From assembly GCA_029961685.1 (NCBI GenBank), contig JARWKL010000008.1, forward strand, positions 6,016,501-6,080,500: a stretch of DNA of 64,000 nucleotides. Reading direction: 5' to 3'. Every line of letters begins with the position of its first letter. The first letter of the stretch is position 1. This DNA comes from Aristolochia californica (taxonomy: Eukaryota > Streptophyta > Magnoliopsida > Piperales > Aristolochiaceae). Under the pieces are notes generated by a model that searched no databases, was not told the origin of the DNA, and saw only the letters and a program-made list of their open reading frames with translations. The translations under genes and the position numbers were made by a program. Of the stretch, positions 62,579 through 64,000 are shown one piece after another.

Positions 62579-62969
62579 TGTTGGAAGATGGACTCAAACC
62601 CACACATACAAAGAGAAGGCCCACACGTCCAAGAGAGGTGGCATCATGGTGAATAAGAAGACTTCTCATAAAGATGGCACAAGGATGTAATTAGTCAAGG
62701 AGGAACATGACTACTTATGCCTTTTCGTATGTAAAACTTATACCCATAAGGGCATTATGGACATTGTCACATCCTCTCAAAAACTATAAATAGAGGCCCT
62801 TGGCTTGGGGTAGAGCATTCAAGCTCTCTCCCCTTCTCTTTATTGGTCCAAACTCTCTTAGCCTGAAGGCTCTCTCCCTCCCTTTCTTTCTTCTCTTCTC
62901 TTCTTCTTTTCTTTCCTCTCCATCTCTTACTTTGCTTGAGATTCTAATCATGGGATCCTAAATTCAATA
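62579..62969 (+). repeat. LARD-3 3' LTR
   Basis: 391 bp, TGTTGGAAGATGGACTC ... GGGATCCTAAATTCAATA, the same family as the Copia-4 LTRs (inverse of 23889-24387). CTATAAATAGAGG at about 62787. Confidence 0.85.
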
Positions 62970-63610
62970 GATCTCAATCCGATGTGCTTGGGAAGTGATC
63001 CTCCTTTGCTACCCCACACTTCCGCTTACCGATGTCTTATTTATTCCCCAATTCCCGTTAAACTTTGTTTGTTTGTCAGTTAAAAAAGGTTTAATTATTC
63101 TAACACATTTTCACCTTCTTCTTGTGTTTTCGAGGATCTAACAATGAAGCAAGTGATTGGTAGAGATCATGAACAAGGGGCCTCTATTTCTTGGACTTGC
63201 CTCCTATGACTGCAATTTTCACTTCTCAGACAGAAGCAAAATTATGGCACAACAAATTCAGCATCCATGAACAACATCACTTCAGCTCTTGTTTCCTTTT
63301 TTGAATATATGTCTGGTCTGAATTGTGAAGTATGTCAGTTTAGAAAACACTAGTGACCTACAGATTCTCCTTGAGCTGAACTTAAAGGTGTTCCTTCATT
63401 TTTATTTATTTATTCGGATGTATGGAGACCTTTGAGTGTCTAGAATATGTATCAATTCAAGTATTTTGCTACATTTGTTGATGATTTTACTCGAGTTACA
63501 TGACAATTTTTATACAAAGATAAGTTTGTAATTGCCTTATATGAGAAGTCTATTTTTAAAAAGTGTCCATTCTTATGTTCCATCTCAAAACATTCTTATT
63601 ATGGTATTTT
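62970..63610 (+). pseudogene. pol: Copia-5 pre-integrase and integrase fragment
   Basis: Plus strand in shifting frames: FSPSSCVFEDLTMKQVIGR, DHEQGG and YFLDLPPMTAIFTS match 30000-30100 of Copia-4; then LNCEVCQF (zinc finger), SDVWRPLSVSRM (first catalytic Asp), FATFVDDFTRVTW and LYKDKFVIALYEK. The second Asp and the Glu are lost at about 63605. Inactive. Confidence 0.7.
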
Positions 63611-64000
63611 TAAGTTTCCTTAGTCATCATGTTCATAGAGATTTTTTTTTTTATCTACCTCTTGAGTCAAACTTGGTCACTCCCCAAAAGTCATACTTGG
63701 TCAAATTTGTTAAGTTATTTCAGTACTACCACTACAATATCCTGCTTATTACAGTGGTGGTTATTTTCTCTACCTTTAATCCCCCATACCCTTTTACTCG
63801 GTTTCCTTTCTTCTACCATCCTTTTTTACTCTCGTTACCCTCTTAGACCAACCCCTTGGTGTATTGCTTTGGTTGGTCTTCTTTTTTATATATAGGTGTT
63901 TTTTAAGTCCATTGAGACTTTTTTATTGGTACCTTTGGGTTTTTATCGCCATCTTTTGAGTGATTGGTATTACTCAATTATTATCACTATTTTTGTCGAA
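63611..64000 (+). mobile_element. LARD-4: internal fragment at window edge
   Basis: 63850-64000 is similar to 27330-27500 of LARD-1 (shared GGTGTTTTxAAGTCCATTGAGACTTT and the following GxGTGATTGGTATTACTCA-like stretch). No coding. The element runs past the window end. Confidence 0.6.

Overview
This is plant nuclear DNA, about 64 kb of a repeat-rich angiosperm genome. The evidence is an exact miR172 stem-loop, exons of a plant TFIIF beta subunit, plant-type Copia (including SIRE/Maximus-like), Athila-like and chromovirus Ty3/Gypsy elements, a PIF/Harbinger DNA transposon and Tourist-like MITEs. I cannot name the species. Almost all long open frames are broken retrotransposon genes; I see no intact host protein-coding gene.

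Layout. 1-1640: mostly unrecognised sequence with a decayed LOV-domain (phototropin-type) exon on the minus strand and a GC-rich palindromic repeat. 1643-4154: 5' part of a Copia element (Copia-1, minus). 4248-6604: last four exons of a TFIIF beta gene on the plus strand, with an in-frame stop and no 5' half. 6605-8799: AT-rich DNA and LTR remnants. 8800-11493: a long LTR rich in TGATTGATC-type motifs, in the opposite orientation to the element beside it. 11494-21482: SIRE/Maximus-like Copia-2 (minus), split inside its reverse transcriptase by PIF/Harbinger element Harb-1 (12595-17342).

21483-50530 is a deep nest. Host Copia-3 (minus) is split inside its gag zinc knuckle by Copia-4 (23889-50087, minus). 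Copia-4 is split twice: in its reverse transcriptase by the non-coding LTR element LARD-1 (25533-28410, target duplication CATAT), and in gag by Athila-1 (30772-48114, target duplication CATGA/CATGT). Athila-1 carries the complete chromovirus Chromo-1 (38206-44423, target duplication TGGAG) in its 3' untranslated region. Athila-1 is itself rearranged: its two outer LTRs, primer-binding site and gag start read on the minus strand, whereas the rest of gag and all of pol read on the plus strand.

50531-58480 is the part least overrun by LTR elements. A tandem array (51480-54620), each unit carrying a Tourist-like MITE, ends about 240 bp before a TATA box at 54862. The MIR172 hairpin (55767-55897, plus) follows, then a 58-bp TTC-rich minisatellite (56886-57340). 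58481-64000: a plus-strand Copia element (Copia-5) broken by two non-coding relatives of LARD-1 (LARD-2 and LARD-3), with a fourth copy (LARD-4) running off the right edge.

The only feature likely to have a host function is MIR172, whose product represses APETALA2-family transcription factors in flowering-time and floral-organ control. Many premature stops in the retroelements fit C-to-T change (for example CGA to TGA, TGG to TGA), as expected of silenced, methylated elements. Most boundaries rest on LTR ends, target duplications and primer-binding sites read directly; family names rest on domain recognition, not on a database search.
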